From: Candidatus Shapirobacteria bacterium CG09_land_8_20_14_0_10_38_17 | GTDB taxonomy: Bacteria > Patescibacteriota > Microgenomatia > 0-14-0-10-38-17 | DNA: 13,575 nucleotides | Direction of reading: 5' to 3' | Assembly: GCA_002774085.1 (NCBI GenBank) | Contig: PEZH01000030.1 | Coordinates: forward strand, 1 to 13,575 | The notes under the pieces: model-generated | What the model was told of the DNA's origin: nothing | The model's database searches: none | Seen by the model: the letters and a program-made list of their open reading frames with translations, nothing else | Made by a program: the position numbers and the translations under genes | Shown: positions 12,688-13,575 of the stretch, piece after piece | Position numbering within the stretch: the stretch's first letter is position 1 | Layout: each line of letters opens with the position of its first letter

Positions 12688-13335
12688 TCATTTAGCATTT
12701 AACAGTAGATATTCTATCACCAATCGGGGGTTGACATTGGCTTCTAACATTTTTTCCGCTTGATTAATTTTTGCCAGGGTTTTCCAGGCCTGATTGTCTC
12801 CCTGCCTTAATTGTTGGTGATGAAAATTCCTTTGTATTTTTAGCCATCGTTGAGCCTCATCTTTGTTTTTCCCTATTTTATAAGATAGTGTTATTTTTTC
12901 GTTAATGGGCAGATTGAGGACATTTTTTTTATATTTTGATTCTTTTTCTTTGAGGAGGATGAGCGGTAAGCGGATTATTTGGCAACGGGAAGTTATGGTG
13001 GAAAGAAGCAAATTGATATTTTGAGTGGTGAGGATTATTATTGAGTTTTTCGGTGGTTCTTCTAAGATTTTTAAGAATGCGTTTTGGGCAGGAATAGTAA
13101 GATTTTCTGCTTTTTTGATTAAAACAATTTTTTTAAGAGCTTGGTAGGGTTTTTTTTGGAGCCATATTTGAAGATGACGAACAGCGTTGATGCTAATTTT
13201 CTTTTCCTCATCTAAGATATAGGTATCGGGGTCGTTTTGGAAAGAAGAGTAGTGGATATATTTTTGGCGAATTTTCAACGCCTCCCCTACCCTACTTTTT
13301 CCGTTACCTCCGGTAATAATAATAGAAGACAGCAT
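12688..13335 (-). CDS. holB: DNA polymerase III delta'-like clamp-loader subunit, short form
   Basis: Clamp-loader AAA+ protein that helps load the sliding clamp during replication. Family signatures visible are NAFLKILEEPP at residues 85-95, the sensor strand IIILTTQN, and the SRC motif TITSRC at 113-118, which in delta' supplies the arginine finger to the neighbouring subunit. The P-loop region is compressed to ITGGNGKSR (7-15), with an isoleucine where GxxxxGK[ST] needs its first glycine. The Walker B position reads LIKKAENL without the usual acidic pair. The zinc-finger module of many DnaX/HolB proteins is missing. At 215 residues it is much shorter than E. coli delta' (about 330), and the C-terminal collar domain is minimal. 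It probably does not hydrolyse ATP, as is usual for delta'. It is transcribed toward gyrB, 359 bp away. A diverged DnaX-like protein is a less likely alternative. Confidence 0.8.
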   Translation of the reverse strand: MLSSIIITGGNGKSRVGEALKIRQKYIHYSSFQNDPDTYILDEEKKISINAVRHLQIWLQKKPYQALKKIVLIKKAENLTIPAQNAFLKILEEPPKNSIIILTTQNINLLLSTITSRCQIIRLPLILLKEKESKYKKNVLNLPINEKITLSYKIGKNKDEAQRWLKIQRNFHHQQLRQGDNQAWKTLAKINQAEKMLEANVNPRLVIEYLLLNAK

Positions 13336-13337
13336 AT

Positions 13338-13358
13338 AAATTTCTAATTTCTAATTTC
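13338..13358 (-). repeat. Heptanucleotide repeats before the delta' gene start
   Basis: On the gene strand, GAAATTA, GAAATTA, GAAATTT stand 2 nt before the ATG. The spacing to the start codon is closer than for gyrB or xerC, but the period of 7 is the same. Confidence 0.65.
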
Positions 13359-13365
13359 TCACCCC

Positions 13366-13537
13366 TGTCATTCCCGACCTGATTAGGGTTCACTGTTCCT
13401 TGTCATTCCCGGCATAACCAAAGAATCTGGTCCTCACTGTCATTCCCGGCATAACCAGCCTAAGCCGGCTAGGCGGGTCGGGAATCCAGCATCCACTGTC
13501 ATTCCCGATCTAACCGGGAATCTATATTAATAGATTC
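13366..13537. repeat. Cluster of TGTCATTCCCG repeats with nested inverted repeats
   Basis: TGTCATTCCCG occurs four times in one orientation (13366, 13401, 13438, 13497). The last copy pairs with CGGGAAT (13515-13521), giving ATTCCCG-N7-CGGGAAT. The third is closed by CGGGAATCC near 13479-13487 around an inner AGCCGGCT palindrome. A further hairpin, GAATCTAT-ATTA-ATAGATTC, follows at 13518-13537. Such GTCATTCCCG/CGGGAAT repeats are a common intergenic repeat type in bacteria. The cluster is upstream of the delta' gene and reaches close to the right edge. Confidence 0.8.
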
Positions 13538-13575
13538 TCTTAATAATAAATACTTATTTTTATAAATATCACCCG

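Noticed and set aside
12524..12763. Open frame with repeated SY residues (and TNR-rich frame on the other strand)
   Set aside because: It is produced by the 9-bp tandem repeat, which keeps frames open; there is no start context or protein-like sequence beyond the array.
13366..13507. Regularly repeated TGTCATTCCCG as a possible CRISPR array
   Set aside because: The shared unit is only 11 bp, the spacing varies (35, 37, 59 bp), the spacers contain inverted repeats, and no cas genes are present.

Overview
This AT-rich 13.6 kb window looks like a piece of a small-genome bacterium, most likely a Candidate Phyla Radiation (Patescibacteria) member. That is inference, based on low GC, housekeeping genes mixed with unrecognised short proteins, a minimal RluA-type enzyme without an S4 domain, a shortened clamp-loader subunit, and the absence of a Shine-Dalgarno sequence before any of the nine genes. 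The standard bacterial code applies: TGA is used as a stop and never occurs inside the genes.

Layout. The left block reads rightward: a charged helical protein of unknown function (possibly cut by the left edge), cysteinyl-tRNA synthetase (cysS), an RluA-family pseudouridine synthase, a YebC/PmpR-family protein and, 2 nt behind it, an unrecognised polytopic membrane protein. A 0.9 kb stretch without an intact gene follows (4564-5500). It holds palindromic repeats, remnants of a decayed gene and a very good sigma70-type promoter, which leads into a XerC/XerD-type tyrosine recombinase. The right block reads leftward: a clamp-loader delta'-like protein, then gyrB, then gyrA, which converges on the recombinase gene.

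How the genes fit together. The right half concerns DNA topology and replication: both gyrase subunits, a clamp-loader subunit and a recombinase of the dimer-resolution type. The left half concerns translation and RNA modification. gyrB is interrupted in frame by a 412-residue intein inside the TOPRIM active-site motif. The intein has intact splicing residues, an HNH-like homing-endonuclease core and an array of about eight 17-residue helical repeats. Without it GyrB is 634 residues, a normal length.

Most unusual features. (1) xerC, gyrA, gyrB and the delta' gene are each preceded, almost up to the start codon, by 7-bp-period A/T-rich repeats, in place of a Shine-Dalgarno sequence. (2) A nested palindromic repeat family (core TCCGCCAGCTGGCGGA, sometimes flanked by GTCATTCT/AGAATGAC) lies between genes and also inside the 3' end of cysS. 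A different 40-bp palindrome lies in frame inside the pseudouridine synthase gene. (3) A 9-bp tandem array and a cluster of TGTCATTCCCG repeats decorate the right side. No rRNA, tRNA or CRISPR array was seen.
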